Assembly: GCF_040958095.1 (NCBI RefSeq)
Contig: NC_091188.1
Coordinates: 6,054,556 to 6,118,555 of the forward strand
Direction of reading: 5' to 3'
Origin: Procambarus clarkii
Taxonomy: Eukaryota > Arthropoda > Malacostraca > Decapoda > Cambaridae
Length of the DNA: 64,000 nt
Each line of letters opens with the position of its first letter. The stretch's first letter is position 1. Shown piece after piece: positions 44,001-56,000 of the stretch. Below the pieces are notes generated by a model that was given only the letters and a program-made list of their open reading frames with translations, had not been told where the DNA came from and did no database searches. The translations under genes and the position numbers were made by a program.

Positions 44001-45974
44001 GCTTCAGATTTTGACTCGTGACATATAGAGTTTAGTTCAGTATGTTTTATGTTGATGTATAGTGATATAGACAAATTATGAGCTCATTTAAGGGGCTGAG
44101 AAGTTGAATTTGTATGTTACATTATTTTTTTAATTGTATGTTAAATGTATTTATGTACATAGTATACAATAAGCTATTATTTACAATAGATACCTACATC
44201 CAGAAGCTTCGTCGCCAGTATAGTGATCAGCGGGGACGCCGTCATTTACATCAACTAAGAGAAGATTTAAATGATGTGCAAAGAATCATGATGGACAATA
44301 TAGATGATGTCTTACAGCGAGGAGCAACTCTCTCAGGTAAGAAGAGAAAACACATCAGACTTTAAACATGCAAGTATTTTTTGTGGTAGAGGTTAGCAGC
44401 TTTTCACTGACATTAGGCATAATAAACATGCTCAATCTTAAATCTTAAACTACAAGGTACATAATTTGAAATTTTATAAAGGGAGTGAATGAACTTGCAG
44501 AATATATAATATTAGGTTTTACCATCAAATATTAGTTATCATATATCAGCTGGATGAGGTTAAAATTATGAGCTCTAAATACAAGTAAGATCTAAGAGTC
44601 ATGATTTGTAGGGATCTTGGCCCAAAAAATTAGTGCATATGGAATAGAGAAAATAGAATACCGAGATTTATTTCTAGAAGTACTGTACCTGTATTAGCAA
44701 CACGACATGTAATGTTCTTCAACTTTGTCTTGCAATTGTTAGACCCTATTTAGATTATGCAATTCAATTTTGGTTTCTGTAAATTTTATAGTAGAGGCCA
44801 AAACTTCACTGAAACATGACAGAAATAGTTTAAGTCAATGTATGATAACTGCATTACCCTGTGAATCAACTTCTGACAATAATTGCATTTTTAAGGGTTA
44901 AGCCTTTATCTTGAAGTTCTGGTCAAGGAGTTGCTGGTTAATATGAACCACTGAAAAATATATATGATAAATACTATGCAGTATTTATTTGTACAGTGCT
45001 ACAGTGTTATGCCTAACTTACAAGAAGGTACTATAAAATAGTCTGTATTTAACCTGTGTTTCTGGGGAAAGCCCCTTCGGCTCCCCAGAGTTATCCTGGC
45101 TTATATGAATGTATTAGACTCTGGCATCAGTCCAAGCGAATGAAGTTCTAGGCCTACCTGGGACCAAGAGCCAGAACCTGGCCCCCCTCAGAGAGGCATG
45201 AGGATCAATGGTCTATAGAAACTCCTGTATAGTTGGAAGCATTCTATGTCTTCCATCGACCAGGTCAGGCACCCCAAAACAAACCCTATCTGATTAAAAA
45301 TTGCTACAGAAAGCCGAATTGTTGGACAGAACTCTCCAAATGAAAAACGAGCATAGCATCACAATTGTCACCAGTGCCACCATCTGTACAGCTTCCCCCC
45401 TCCCCGGGAGGGGGGAAGGGGGAGCCCCAGACCCCTGTGCTAGCTATCCACACCCCCAGTTCCAAGGCTGGATGTCATAACACACAAAAACCACAAACCG
45501 GAGGGACGGGAGGGTTGTTGGGGAGCCTCCAGGTCTTGCCCAGAAAATATCGTTTCATTACATTCAATGCCGTTTTTTATTATTGTTAACCATAATTTAT
45601 TTGTATTACAGTTGATCATCTATACTGTACTAAGATTCTCTTTGATATGGTTTAGGCATTTATTGATAGCCACTACATTTTTTCTTAAAGAAATGTTGAT
45701 GTAACAAGCTTTTCAGAGGCTGCATGCTTCTAAGGCAAAGAGCCGGTGTTACCCTTGATGAACTACATGAATGTTCAGCTCATGATACACAGATAATATA
45801 AACTGATAGCGTATGTTTATTTCAGATTTGGAGACAAAGGCAACTGGGCTATTAATTATGTCCAAAAAGTATCATAAAGATGCTCAGTATCTGAACATGA
45901 GATCAACTTTCGCTAAGATTGCTGCTGCTGCTGTTGTTACATTGGTGTTTGTTATCTATTTCTTTGTATTTTGA
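38011..45974 (+). CDS. Sec22b: SEC22B vesicle-trafficking R-SNARE (complete, 5 exons)
   Basis: ER-Golgi R-SNARE that drives fusion in anterograde and retrograde transport. Exons: 38011-38085, 40593-40702, 41983-42143, 44190-44336, 45826-45974; total 642 nt, 213 residues plus stop (vertebrate SEC22B is about 215). The N-terminal longin domain starts MVLMVMIARASDGLPLAASL. The SNARE helix runs from about 131 to 190 and carries the zero-layer Arg in DDVLQRGATL. A C-terminal transmembrane anchor (about 194-213) ends VIYFFVF with almost no lumenal tail. Split codons at each junction restore the expected residues (His at exon 2/3, Asp at 3/4 and 4/5). The reading frame is intact. Introns hold LINE, SINE and hAT copies. 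Converges on ARPC4. Confidence 0.97.
38890..39375 (-). repeat. LINE 3' fragment
   Basis: Contains TGCCTGAGGGCCACC, GACAGAAAGCCAGTAGCTTG, TTATAACCTTATGGGTGA, GGTGAACTAGTCAACCAGG. Same family as 25690-25890 and 60750-61200. Confidence 0.72.
39385..40030 (+). pseudogene. LINE reverse-transcriptase remnant
   Basis: Broken frames read ANVPIFKKGDRH, IPCRMLEKVI, QAAFDSLS (for AFDKV), MGVPDGQE and YLYFADGEKL (FADD region), LQMWTDK and NKHKVMNMG. Many stops. Intron 1 of SEC22B. Confidence 0.78.
40055..40272 (-). mobile_element. tRNA-derived SINE, family of 60411-60609
   Basis: Minus strand: GACAGCCTAGTGGACAGCGC (A box), GGGTTCAATCCCTGG (B box), GGCGGAAACAAATG, CTAGCAGTAAATAGGTACCT, GGGAGTTAGACAGCTG, TGGGCTGCTTCCTGGG. 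Intron 1 of SEC22B. Confidence 0.88.
40593..40702 (+). CDS. Sec22b: SEC22B exon 2
   Basis: Acceptor GACAATTTCAG, donor GTAAGT. Encodes SGRNLVEYQNQAKMLFKKI and CSIETGPYIF (longin domain) and ends two bases into a His codon. Confidence 0.95.
40917..41000 (+). repeat. Foldback-family fragment
   Basis: GATAATGGTCCACGATGGAC, CAAAATGTTGTC and CAGCCACGTTATTGTGAATT correspond to the family seen at 1591-1715 and 11626-11799. Confidence 0.65.
41440..41760. repeat. Inverted pair of tRNA-like SINE copies
   Basis: Minus copy 41530-41440 and plus copy 41632-41760 share GGTCTAGT(C/T)GCTAGAAGCG, GTGCATGGGA and AGGTTCGAACCCTCATCACT (A and B boxes). The plus copy continues into GGATTTTCTCATTGAAAC and CACGTTAGTGTGATT, the tail that is expanded at 27581. 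Intron 2 of SEC22B. Confidence 0.88.
41983..42143 (+). CDS. Sec22b: SEC22B exon 3
   Basis: Acceptor TTTCTTTCAG, donor GTAGGT. Encodes YVIENEACHLVLCEKGYSKK and the rest of the longin domain to RPYSCIEF. Ends with one base of an Asp codon. Confidence 0.95.
42265..42665. mobile_element. Non-autonomous hAT element, 401 bp
   Basis: Ends CAGGCATGTCAAACATG and CTTGGCTTGACATGCCTG are inverted. Subterminal GGTGGCCTTTTGC and GTATGGCCCTCCGG are typical of hAT ends. Flanks CTCTACTG (42257-42264) and CTCTACAA (42666-42673) agree at six of eight bases, a decayed 8-bp duplication. Intron 3 of SEC22B. Confidence 0.82.
42674..44189. other. SEC22B intron 3 remainder
   Basis: AT-rich DNA with a C-rich stretch at 43260-43560. 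No gene or clear element. Confidence 0.5.
44190..44336 (+). CDS. Sec22b: SEC22B exon 4 (SNARE helix)
   Basis: Acceptor TTTACAATAG, donor GTAAGA. Encodes TYIQKLRRQYSDQRG and the first half of the SNARE motif with its zero-layer Arg. Confidence 0.95.
44337..45825. other. SEC22B intron 4 with GC-rich dispersed repeat
   Basis: 45060-45560 differs from its surroundings: CCCCTTCGGCTCCCCAGAG, GGACCAAGAGCCAGAACCTG and a hairpin CCTCCCCGGGAGG with GGGGGGAAGGGGG. It looks like a member of a dispersed family, but no second copy is in the window. The open frame at 45365 is not conserved. Confidence 0.5.
45826..45974 (+). CDS. Sec22b: SEC22B exon 5 (SNARE end and membrane anchor)
   Basis: Acceptor TTTATTTCAG. 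Encodes the second half of the SNARE helix (SKKYHKDAQYLNMRSTFAKI) and the hydrophobic tail anchor, stop TGA at 45972-45974. Confidence 0.96.
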
Positions 45975-46039
45975 AGGCCTTGGTGGTATATTTCTTAAGA
46001 ACACATTACTGGAAAGTTTAACACAATTTTTGGTTTAAA

Positions 46040-46045
46040 AATAAA
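46040..46045 (+). terminator. Likely SEC22B polyadenylation signal
   Basis: First AATAAA after the SEC22B stop, 66 nt downstream. This would give a very short 3' UTR. Alternative distal sites cannot be excluded without transcript ends. Confidence 0.45.
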
Positions 46046-46049
46046 AAAA

Positions 46050-48160
46050 TTATTACTTATCAAAAGTGAGTCTTCTTAATTTGTTTGTAAAGGTGTATTG
46101 TAAATTTTCTGATATTAAAAGGTCTTTTGAGTGTATAAGCAGTTAACATTTCACAAAAGATGATTAACTTAATTTTTTCTACATAATGAACTGTCCACCA
46201 TTTTAGATAAGTGGGAATCTGCTAACTTAGAGGTAAAAACCTAATGGTAAACGTGAATATATTTTGTCCATAAGAGGAGAATATTTAAGCCTCGGCTCTC
46301 CACTTGCTTAGATTATCTATCCTATGTTTATGCACACACCAGTCAATTTCACATGCATCCATGTGTGGCTAAACTTTTCAAACTACCTGTATATAATGGT
46401 ATTATTTTGTATTTTGAGCTGAAATTGAATGTTGCCTTGAAAAATAAATGATAACTTGCTGATAGCTTTACATGTAGATGTTATTAAATATTTTGTAATA
46501 GGCAAATGTGATGGTTCTAAATAACCACTTTTGATAACTATACAGCATCCAGACAGATTATGCAAATATATTTCTTCCTTTTAATTATATTTGTTTAAAC
46601 ATTTTTCAAGACCCTCCCCTCATAATGCACAAGAATTTTTCTGAGCGAATTCCCTGTGTCTGCAGGTACCTATTTGGAATCCTTTAAGACTAGGTGCAAC
46701 AATAGTCTCTTAATAAATCATGAGTACCCACTGGAGTGCAGGATCAGAAACCTATGTTCCTCAATAGAAGCATAGAAGAGTGTGTACAATCTCAACCACA
46801 TTACTGAAGAAAACTACCAAAAGGGTAGAGCATACCAAGGTAAACGACTGCTAGGACAACATCTGCAACCATGGTTCAAACTATGTATTCACTTGTTGCC
46901 TAGGTCCAACTGCTAGTTAGCCTCACTCCACCACCAGATGACAGCAGCAGAAGCCAGAGGGTTCTGAACAGCTACTCCATTTCATTTGTGCACCTGTTAT
47001 TTTTGTGGAGTGTACTGGTGCCTGCGTGTGTTTGTTTCATTCTTTTAGTGCATTATATGTGGGTTTTTTCATGCTAGCCAGTTGCACAAGCCTTGATCAC
47101 TTGTTTGCTGCCACTCTGGCTTTTGTTGCTTTCCTATATTCAACAGCTTCATTGGTTAGCCTTCTATCTCCTTTTGAGTCTAGGAATGAAAAACTAATCA
47201 ATCTAGCCTTATTGATCAGTTAGCCTTACAGTTATTGATCCCCACTGAGACTGCCTTCTCTTCTGGCTCTTGTTTGTTCTGGGTGGTCTTAGTCATTGTT
47301 GGTGCCTCTCTTCTTTGAAGCATCTGGCAGGGTTCTTTACTCTATCCCTGGGCTCTTCTCTTCTAATATTTTGGTTCAGGGCAGATGATTGGATCTCTTC
47401 CTGTCTAGCAGTTATTTTCCTGTAGTTTGTCACATCTGCCATTCCTTGGTTCTCTTATGCCATTCTCAGGTTGGGGCAACAGTGCATTTTTGTGCCCCTC
47501 ATTTTGTCCAGACTGTCATTCTTGGTCCTATGGCAGTTCCTGGTTTCTGTTCTTTGCCTTGTAGTGGGGCTTGGAAGTTTGCCCACAGCTTGCTGCTGCA
47601 GGGTGCATCTGGGCCTTGTGCTTTATTTGTTGGTTGCCTACAAGGTGAGCCTGACATTGTCAGCTGGCCTAATGGTAGTATTTCTTGCTGCTGCTGCTGC
47701 TCAGTGGCATTCTGGGTTTGTTATTGAAGAGCTTTCCTTTCTCTTCCCAGGGTGTTCTGTCATCACCTTTGTATCACTGCTCATTTTTTCTCAGTGTTTT
47801 GGTTGTGCCTTCTACCTGACCTAGTTCTAGGGTGCCTAACCTAACCTTCCTCTACCTCCTTAGAAAATGTATGAGCTTCTCTCTGTCTCTCTCTCCCCCT
47901 CATCATCTTCATCCTACCCCCTCTCCTTCACAACCCCCATTTCTGTATCCTACAATATTACTAACAGCATAATAAGAGCAAGTGTCACCATCTCATTGTA
48001 GTATTAAATTACATCCATGCAATATTATTGATCTATTGTTCTTGTTCAATATTGGTTCATGTTCTTGGTTTAAATAGCAAGAAATTTGTTCATTGATCTT
48101 GGGAAATTTGTTTTTCTTAGATTTTTTCTTCAAAATGTTCATAGGTATAGTGGCAGGCAG
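46050..48160. other. SEC22B-ARPC4 convergent spacer
   Basis: Pyrimidine-rich plus strand at 47000-47930 with open frames up to 117 codons rich in Ser, Cys and Leu but no domain. I regard them as composition artefacts. Short LINE-like tail near 46660-46740. 47836 has GCCTAACCTAACC. Confidence 0.5.
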
Positions 48161-48164
48161 TGTT

Positions 48165-48310
48165 GTTGGGATCTGAATGTGACCCCTGGCACGCTGTTCC
48201 CTTTTGAATTCTGGCGACCCTGACCAGCCTATGTTCATCCCATACCCCAGACCATTATCTCTGTCAGTTTGGGTGAAGCTGCTCCCAAGTGTCTGGCCTC
48301 CAACTTTGAA
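48165..48310 (-). repeat. Dispersed repeat B, copy 2
   Basis: Reverse complement of 34405-34590: GCTGTTCCCTTTTGAATT, GACCCTGACCAGCCTATGTT, CAAGTGTCTGGCCTCCAACT. Confidence 0.8.
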
Positions 48311-50083
48311 CAGACATATATACTCTTATTGGTATAGATGGAATTTTTTCAAAGGGAATAACTACACAATCATTAATTATTACACATGTATTTCCAACAT
48401 GCAGCTCCAAAGAGCCAAATAACTATATAAATCAATTCAATATACCATTCGTAAATCAAATTTCCAAAATTAATAAAATCTTAAAATTGTCTTGTCAACA
48501 TCAAAGATAAAATACAGTGCAAAAAGGGCTATGAAAATATAACAAAGACATACCGATGTCACTCCAAATAAGACTAGTAGTTTTCGAACTATTCCTTATA
48601 ATACTTAACCAATGACAGGGGAATGACAACTGATTTTGCTCTGCCTAAAAATCTTAAGTTTCAGATTTATTGTGCGTGATTTACATGCAGCCAAATTAAT
48701 TTTTGCCGTTGCTGAAATAATTAGGAATAATAAGACATTATTAAAAACAGATATACGCTAATGACAATCAACTCGCCGAGGAAAACTTTTATTCCTCAAA
48801 TTTAACACAATGACAGGTATGAACTTGAAAAAAAAAAAAAGTTCAGTGCTTGTACTGTAGATATATAAGTATGCTGAATAATTTAACATTAACCTGCATA
48901 ATAAAAAAAAATTAAATCCAAATACTTCACAATTTGGTTAAATATAAGTTCTTTTGATACAACAGTCAATGGATTAGCTGTCATACTAGCACAGGAAGCC
49001 ACTGTTCAGTTTCTTATGGTACATGCAGAGAACAAGTCGCAATAATGTACTGAAAACAAATTACTTGCATTTCATATATGACGATAAGATTATGATGTTT
49101 TGGTCTGTCCAGGATCCCGTAACATCACTTTCAACTTAAGGAACCATGATGGACCAAAATGTCACTTTTCCTTTCATATCAAATGTGTGGGATGCAGTAC
49201 TTAATGATCTAAAATGATCTATCAATACACCACCAACAATTAATCACCTAAATATAAAAAAAAATTGATAATGTATAAAATGGTGATCAGTTGCAAATGA
49301 CAGCATTCCTTTACCAGGTTTAAATAGCATGTCTAATAATGGACAATGCTCATTATTTTATTAAGTAAATTAAACAAGTTTAAACTTGACTTAATTACTT
49401 ACATTAGCATCATGACTGCAATTGTCATTAACTAAACTATCATCTGTGCTGCTGTAGATACTATTTCCCAATGAAGACACTGTTGGTTTAAAGATTTCTT
49501 CAATATCAGCTACTAAATATACTGTATACTTTTAAGTATGATGCACTGAACAAATGAAACTATCATCCATGAACAAAATTGTTGTATCATACCTTAAGCT
49601 ATAACAAGAGAGCAGCAGAGACAAAAATCTTGCCAATCTTGCATAACTCTTCCTTTGACAACCAGTATAAAAGTACATCTTATATGCTATACAACTTGGA
49701 AGAGGGAAAGATAAAAAAAACAAATCTGGAATGGTTCGTTTGATATATAACTACAGTATTGCAGTGCCCCTCCAATATTTTGTTGCGAATAGTCCTTCCT
49801 TCACAAACATAACAAAACTTCATTTCATGTGTGTAACAGAAGGAACTTTGTGTCACTATTAATATTAACTGAAAAGTATTTTATATTAATTTTAGAAATT
49901 GCAATCTTCTGAATATAAAATAAAACAAGCCACTGTAAATTATTGCATTACACATCAAAATCAAGGTCATAAACAGTTTGTTTTTCAAACATGAGACGCT
50001 AGGTGAAGGTTAAGGCAAAACACACCATTTACCTCATCGCCGATGATTTGACATTGCTGTCCCATTAAAATTTTCATTACCAC
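48311..50083. other. ARPC4 3' side, probable 3' UTR and flank
   Basis: AT-rich. 49098-49180 carries a diverged foldback-family piece (GTCTGTCCAGGATCC and ATGATGGACCAAAATGTC facing each other). The ARPC4 3' UTR should occupy the upper part. No other gene. Confidence 0.5.
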
Positions 50084-50089
50084 TCAGAA
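50084..50089 (-). CDS. Arpc4: ARPC4 exon 6: Phe plus stop
   Basis: A pyrimidine-rich acceptor (TTTTTCTTTTCAG) is followed by TTC TGA. This gives the family's C-terminal KRF and a total of 168 residues. The nearest AATAAA on this strand is near 49360, so the 3' UTR may be roughly 0.7 kb; that is inference. Confidence 0.85.
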   Translation of the reverse strand, partial: F

Positions 50090-53000
50090 CTGAAAAGAAA
50101 AATGGTAAAAAATTTATGCAAAATAAAATAGCTTTTAAGAAATTAGGACTTTAGTATTGACTTAACAATTCAATTATATATTAATACCAGAAAGCCTGAA
50201 AGAGTTGACATTGTGTAAAGTATCGGGTAAATTTCGTATAAACAATACGCTCTTGATTTACACAAGAGCCATAATTTTTTGTAATTTTTATATCCAGTAT
50301 ATTTGTTTACATACATTAACTCTTGCCCACTTTTATGGGGTGGAGAGGCATCAACCAAGAGACAAATCAAGGGTGAGCAATATAGTACAGCTAAAGATTT
50401 ATACATAAATATTACAAACATCACTTATTCAATCATAATACAAGATAAAGCAGTATAGATAAACAAGCATAACTACTGCACTCCAGCAGTCATCTATAGC
50501 CTTTAGAAATCTGTATGAGCAATTATTCAGGACCCTGTATATCAAATTTGTCACACCAATCCTCTAGTATGTAGCTCCAGGATAGAGTCCATATCTAGTC
50601 AAACAAGACAAAATTGCAGATAATTCCCCCACACTCTAGCACTCCTCTGCAGCAACAACCATATGCTACAGAAGACTAGTTTAAAAATGTACAGGGTCGA
50701 GGGGTACTTTAGCTGCACAGTTTTGAATGGGGTGTAAAGTATTAAAGCTGTTTAAGGTGCCACATTTCTTTTTAGCACATTGTGATGTGGAAATCATTGT
50801 GCAAGAGGAAAGCAGCATGGATAAATAGAAACTTTTTTTTTTTCATGCCAATGTTGCAGTACACACGAACCTCATGAATACTCTTGGTTTTACTGTTTAT
50901 GCACCTAGTATCATGGAACCTAAACATCTTACATGCCCTTTTCTTTTAGATATTCACATGAAACAAAACCTTGAAATCCAACAATGTTATAAGACACTGA
51001 TGGGATCAGTATGAAGAAATTTGGTGAAGCTATACTTATTCCTTGTAGAGACATTGCCCCTCAACAAAGTTTTAAATTGGCTCTAAATTTTGCCATCGGG
51101 GGCTAAACCCATTTTTAAAAATAACCTTGCTTTTAAAATCATACATAAATGTTGTATGTTTCACGTAAATGAACAAAGGCTTTCTCGAGAAATCGCATGG
51201 AAAAGGTGAAAGAAAATTTAAATTAAGATATATGGCACCCTTTGCCAAGAAAATCCAACCTCAATTGGCTCTTCATGCGGCACATTGCAACACAACACTT
51301 TCCTGAAAGTTCACCACCTTATTCTCTTCTTGAGGAAGAATTTCATAATATATTTTTACAATGTCTTTAACAGCTGAGCCTACTCTGAAATGCCTGGTTT
51401 GAGAAGAGAAATTACTTACCCTTTTTAAGTATTCCATGGCACATTCTCTTGCTCGAGCATTCACTGCCAATTTCATCTCCGAAATCTCTTTATCAATCTC
51501 CTCCATGAAGTGAATGACAAAGTCTACCAGTTTATGTTTGAACATTTGCTCAGTGTGGAAGTTTGTTATGAGGAAAGATATGTCGTAGCCCTGTTGAATA
51601 TAAATCATTAGTAGATACCAAACCTTAATGAGCTTTTCATTTAACAAAATTATAAAAGCCAAAAATCCAAATACAGGTACAGTACAGTACATACAGGTAC
51701 CAATATTCTTTACCATATTAATTTGATACTTAAGTATAAATATGACTATCTGACTAGATTTAGAGTTATTCTGTAAAATATCAGTAGATTTAAAAGTTTA
51801 ATAATAAATAAAGTGACAATATTATATAAAATAAAAATCAGAAACGGAGTGTAATGAAATGCCCTCTTTTGGCGAGGTCGTCTGTAGCTGCTCGAGCTAA
51901 GTACTGCTCCACCCAAGCCTTACTGTAGTGTTTTTCAACCAGAGTTCTGCAAACCTTTGTCAGGAGGTCTGCAAGAATTATACAGCAAACAGAAAATAAT
52001 AAAAGCAAGCATATATTTATCACAAAATATATAAAAAGGTATACAGGTATATTGACAGAGGTTGTGGGTTTCTCAGTATACAAAAAATTATTTTAAGGGT
52101 TCTGCCATGGCAAAAAATATTGGGAAATCACTGCCTTAGATAGATTCATAAGGCCTCTGAGAAACCCTTGCCTAATGGTTATCAGGACTAAAATGTGACT
52201 ATGCGGTGAGGGAAGTTTGGGGGATCAAACCAACCAAAAACTGCAAAAAAATTCAGTATTGAATGTAACAAAATGCCTTTTCTGGTGGGTCACTTGGCAG
52301 CTCCTAGATATGCCATAATCTGTCAATGAGCAAGCCTTGTGAACCAAACCAGGCCTTTGAAGACCCACGAACACCTACTAAAATCTGGCCTCCCACAAGA
52401 GGCGAAGGGAACAGATCATCACAAACTGAGCAAAGTAGTTATCAGAAATCCAAAGCACTCCAAAATCATGCAACTGCTTGGAAAAATTTGTAACCCATGA
52501 TAAAAACAATGAGCACAATCATTAGAGGAGAGATTCCTCCCATCAAATGCCAGCCTGATATCAGAAGACAGCCAAAGTGGGCCCTAGGGTGTTGGTCAGC
52601 AAGCCAACTCATTCACAAGCCAGTTGGACTGACACACAGCCTGACAGGAGCCAGTTGGAATAACACATGGCCTGGCAGGAGCCAGTTGGACTAACACACG
52701 GCCTGGCAGGAGCCAATTGGACTAACACACGGCCTGGCAGGAGCCAGTTGGACTAACACACGGCCTGGCAGGAGCCAGTTGGACTAACACACGGCCTGGC
52801 AGGAGCCGGTTGGACTAACACACGGCCTGGCAGGAGCCAGTTGGACTAACACATGGCCTGGCAGGAGCCAGCTGGACTAACACACGGCCTGGCAGGAGCC
52901 AGCTGGACTAACACACGGCCTGGCAGGACCCAGTTGGACTAACACACGGCCTGGCAGGAGCCGGTTGGACTAACACACGGCCTGGCAGGAGCCAGTTGGA

Positions 53001-56000
53001 CTAACACATGGCCTGGCAGGAGCCAGCTGGACTAACACACGGCCTGGCAGGAGCCAGTTGGACTAACACACGGCCTGGCAGGAGCCGGTTGGACTAACAC
53101 ACGGCCTGGCAGGAGCCAGTTGGACTAACACATGGCCTGGCAGGAGCCGGCTGGACTAACACACGGCCTTGCAGGAGCCAGTTCAAAGGAAACAGCCCAG
53201 ACACTGCTGCAGGACCCCAGTGATGCAAAAACCAAACTGATGGGGAAAAATCAGGAATCCAGAGTTTAAAAACCACTGAACCCCTGACCAGAGCTGGAGA
53301 CAGAGAAAGGGGGTCCAGTAGAAAGCACCTAAGAGCAAGAATGAGAACCTCTCAGTAGCTGGGATCACGAAACATGGAAAATGAGAGAAAGGTACAAAAG
53401 GAAATCGCAGTCTGCTGGGCCACTTGAGGCCACCACCACTAAGGTAATTATCACAAAAAAAAAAAAAAAAAAAATGTCCCACTATTAAGGTTGCCACAAA
53501 GGCAAAAGCACTCCCCTGAAAGATCAGAGGCTATTTGTAGCCTACCGAGGCAGAAAGAGGGTGTAAATATTTCACTGGCTATCACACTACAGAATTTTGT
53601 TTTTTATGCATGTGGGGGAATGGGTGTGAAATATTGGTTTAAAGGTTAAGTGTGAGCAGAGGAATGTCCCATCAGAAATTTTGTGCCCCTGATGCTGATA
53701 TCAGGCAAGTTAGTGAAGGAGGCAATCTGGTCAGGACTTTTAGCATTCCACATAACCAAGTCAGGTTCATCATGGTTAGTGTGTTTACATCTAGACAACT
53801 ATTGCTTACCTCATTTTCTTCAAGCCATTTCTCGTTTTGCTGCATTTATCACTTCTGGAGTTGTTTTTCTCAGTTTTAGGTTTATATCTGATCCTCATTC
53901 TTCATAAAATGAGCTAGATTCTGGTCTTGGCCCCAGTTAGACACCAGTTTCTCAGAGGCCTGGTGCACCTCCTTAAAGTTTGGCTGACCAGAACTTAGCC
54001 CATGGAACTACTACATAATTTGATAAGAGACCAATAATAAAAAGCAGGTAACCACACTTGAAAAACAAAGATATTAATAACAAATGCAAATATTTAAACT
54101 AACCTGTACAGGTTTTCTTCGTAAAATTATGAAATTTTCAGCTCTCATCATCATAAATCTGTAAAGTAAAAATATTATTAAAAATACAAGTACTACTGTA
54201 TAACTTAAAATTAACATATTTGCATTCTGATTATCCAATGTGTGTCATCAACTTCAATATTCTCTAGACACAAGACTGCTCAAATCATGCATATCATGTG
54301 TTTGGCATCTTTAGCAGGCCTTACGGTGAGAGGGCCACACTTCCTAGTACCCTACAGAACGTCACACAAGTACTGTACTAACAATACACCCCTTCCCCAA
54401 GCACCTTGAGGTGTCTGTGGCAATTTCTTTGTGATGCTAAAGTTATTTGGTCTTGCAACAACAACAATCTTAAAACCGTGAATGGAATCTTTGTGTTGAA
54501 CAGAACCAGATCTACCAGTCCAGGTACAAGTGAAACTTTCACTGTACAGTATTTAAGAAATCAGTTGGAAAAACAGAAGTGGAAATAAATAAAATTTTGT
54601 ATTAAATACCTCATAAATTTATGACAAAGAATACGTTCAATATCATCTGCTTGCTTAATAGAGATGGAAATCCTGATGGAGTTGATGGACGGTTCTATGA
54701 GAACTTTCTCTTTTTCATTTCGACTAACAACAACAGCAGTCATCAAGAGCTCCTTACTTGATCTGTGAACACAAGATTACATACAGATAAAATAATCCAT
54801 AAACTATACAGAACAGGAAAAAAAAAAAAAGTTTAGAAATATTCCTGCTACAAGTTTCATACTGCATCAATATGACCACTAGGTAAACCAAAGTACTGAA
54901 CAAGTACTGTTTATGCTGATCACTGACAAGCAGCAGCTCAGTTTCTTGTTTACAAGTTGACCCCCCAAATATAAACTAATTTCCTAAAATTACTTTCAAA
55001 ACTGAAAAGTTTTAAAAGTTTGATTGAAAATCACAAAGTGATATAAAGCCTTTCACTTATGCCTGTAATACAGATGACATCGGTTCATGCAAGATTAAGC
55101 AGTACTGTACAGTATGGGGAACATCAGGTGAAATGAAATCCAGAGGTGAGGAACCTGTGGCCTTTTATGGTACAGTACTCGGTGCAGCTTTTGAAAATAA
55201 TTTAAAATTTATGTGAAATACTGTACTAGTAGAACCTTATACTGTATAGTGGAACTTTGATTTGGTGAATCTCCAGTTGGAGTGCATACTTTCCAGGCTG
55301 GATTTACTAACATGATTCAACGAATGAGTTCTCTGAAGGGGGGGGGGGGGTTTGTGTGGATTTACTAAGGCTGTTGGGACAATTCAGAGCTGGAGGCAAC
55401 ATTACAAGAAATGGTTGGGGCCTTGGGAAAGCCTTCAGTATATTTAAAATCAAATTCAATGATTTGTTTTCATTTTTAAGATTCCCAGCTTTTGTTCACA
55501 AATATGGGCCCTTTTCCCCTATGAAAATAAGCTTTCCAAGCTTAGTGCATGGGAAATAAGCTAGATGTGATTAAAATCTCTTTAGATGTGATAAAATCTC
55601 TTTACAGACAGATACTCTTGATAGTTGTCCTTCATATGACATGTTGAAATTAAAATTTCACTGTGAAATCAGCCCATAGTGTGTTAAATATTAGGGTATG
55701 ATGGTAACACTCTTAATAAAACTCAAATCACGTTTTTAATGATTTTCATAGATGGAAGCAACATTACATGAAACAGTTGGAGCCCTTGGAAAGCTACTGA
55801 AGTTATTTAAAACCAAATTCTATCGTTGGTTTTAATTTTGACTTGGCAAGGCTTTTGTTTGCTCAGCTCCATCCAACCTCAACTCTGTTACCTTTTGAAA
55901 ACTATTTTTGAGGCTGGAGACATGAAAAAATAAGCTGCATGTGATTAAATTTCTTTAAACATATTCACTTAGTAATTGTCTATTGTACTATAGGTTGAAG

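Noticed and set aside
47389-47824. Two overlapping plus-strand frames of 112 and 117 codons, partly hydrophobic
   Set aside because: Overlapping frames of similar length in a T- and G-rich stretch, with Cys/Ser runs from (TGC)n and no splice or family support.
51273-51716. A 147-residue protein reading through the ARPC4 exon 5 splice sites
   Set aside because: Only the 51590-51420 part is conserved. The ends lie beyond strong AG and GT splice signals, and the correct C-terminus is at 50089-50084.
55253-55330. A further Tigger-type element starting TATAGTGGAACTTTGATTTG
   Set aside because: Only one end is visible and no inverted partner end with a TA flank was found, so it is not called.
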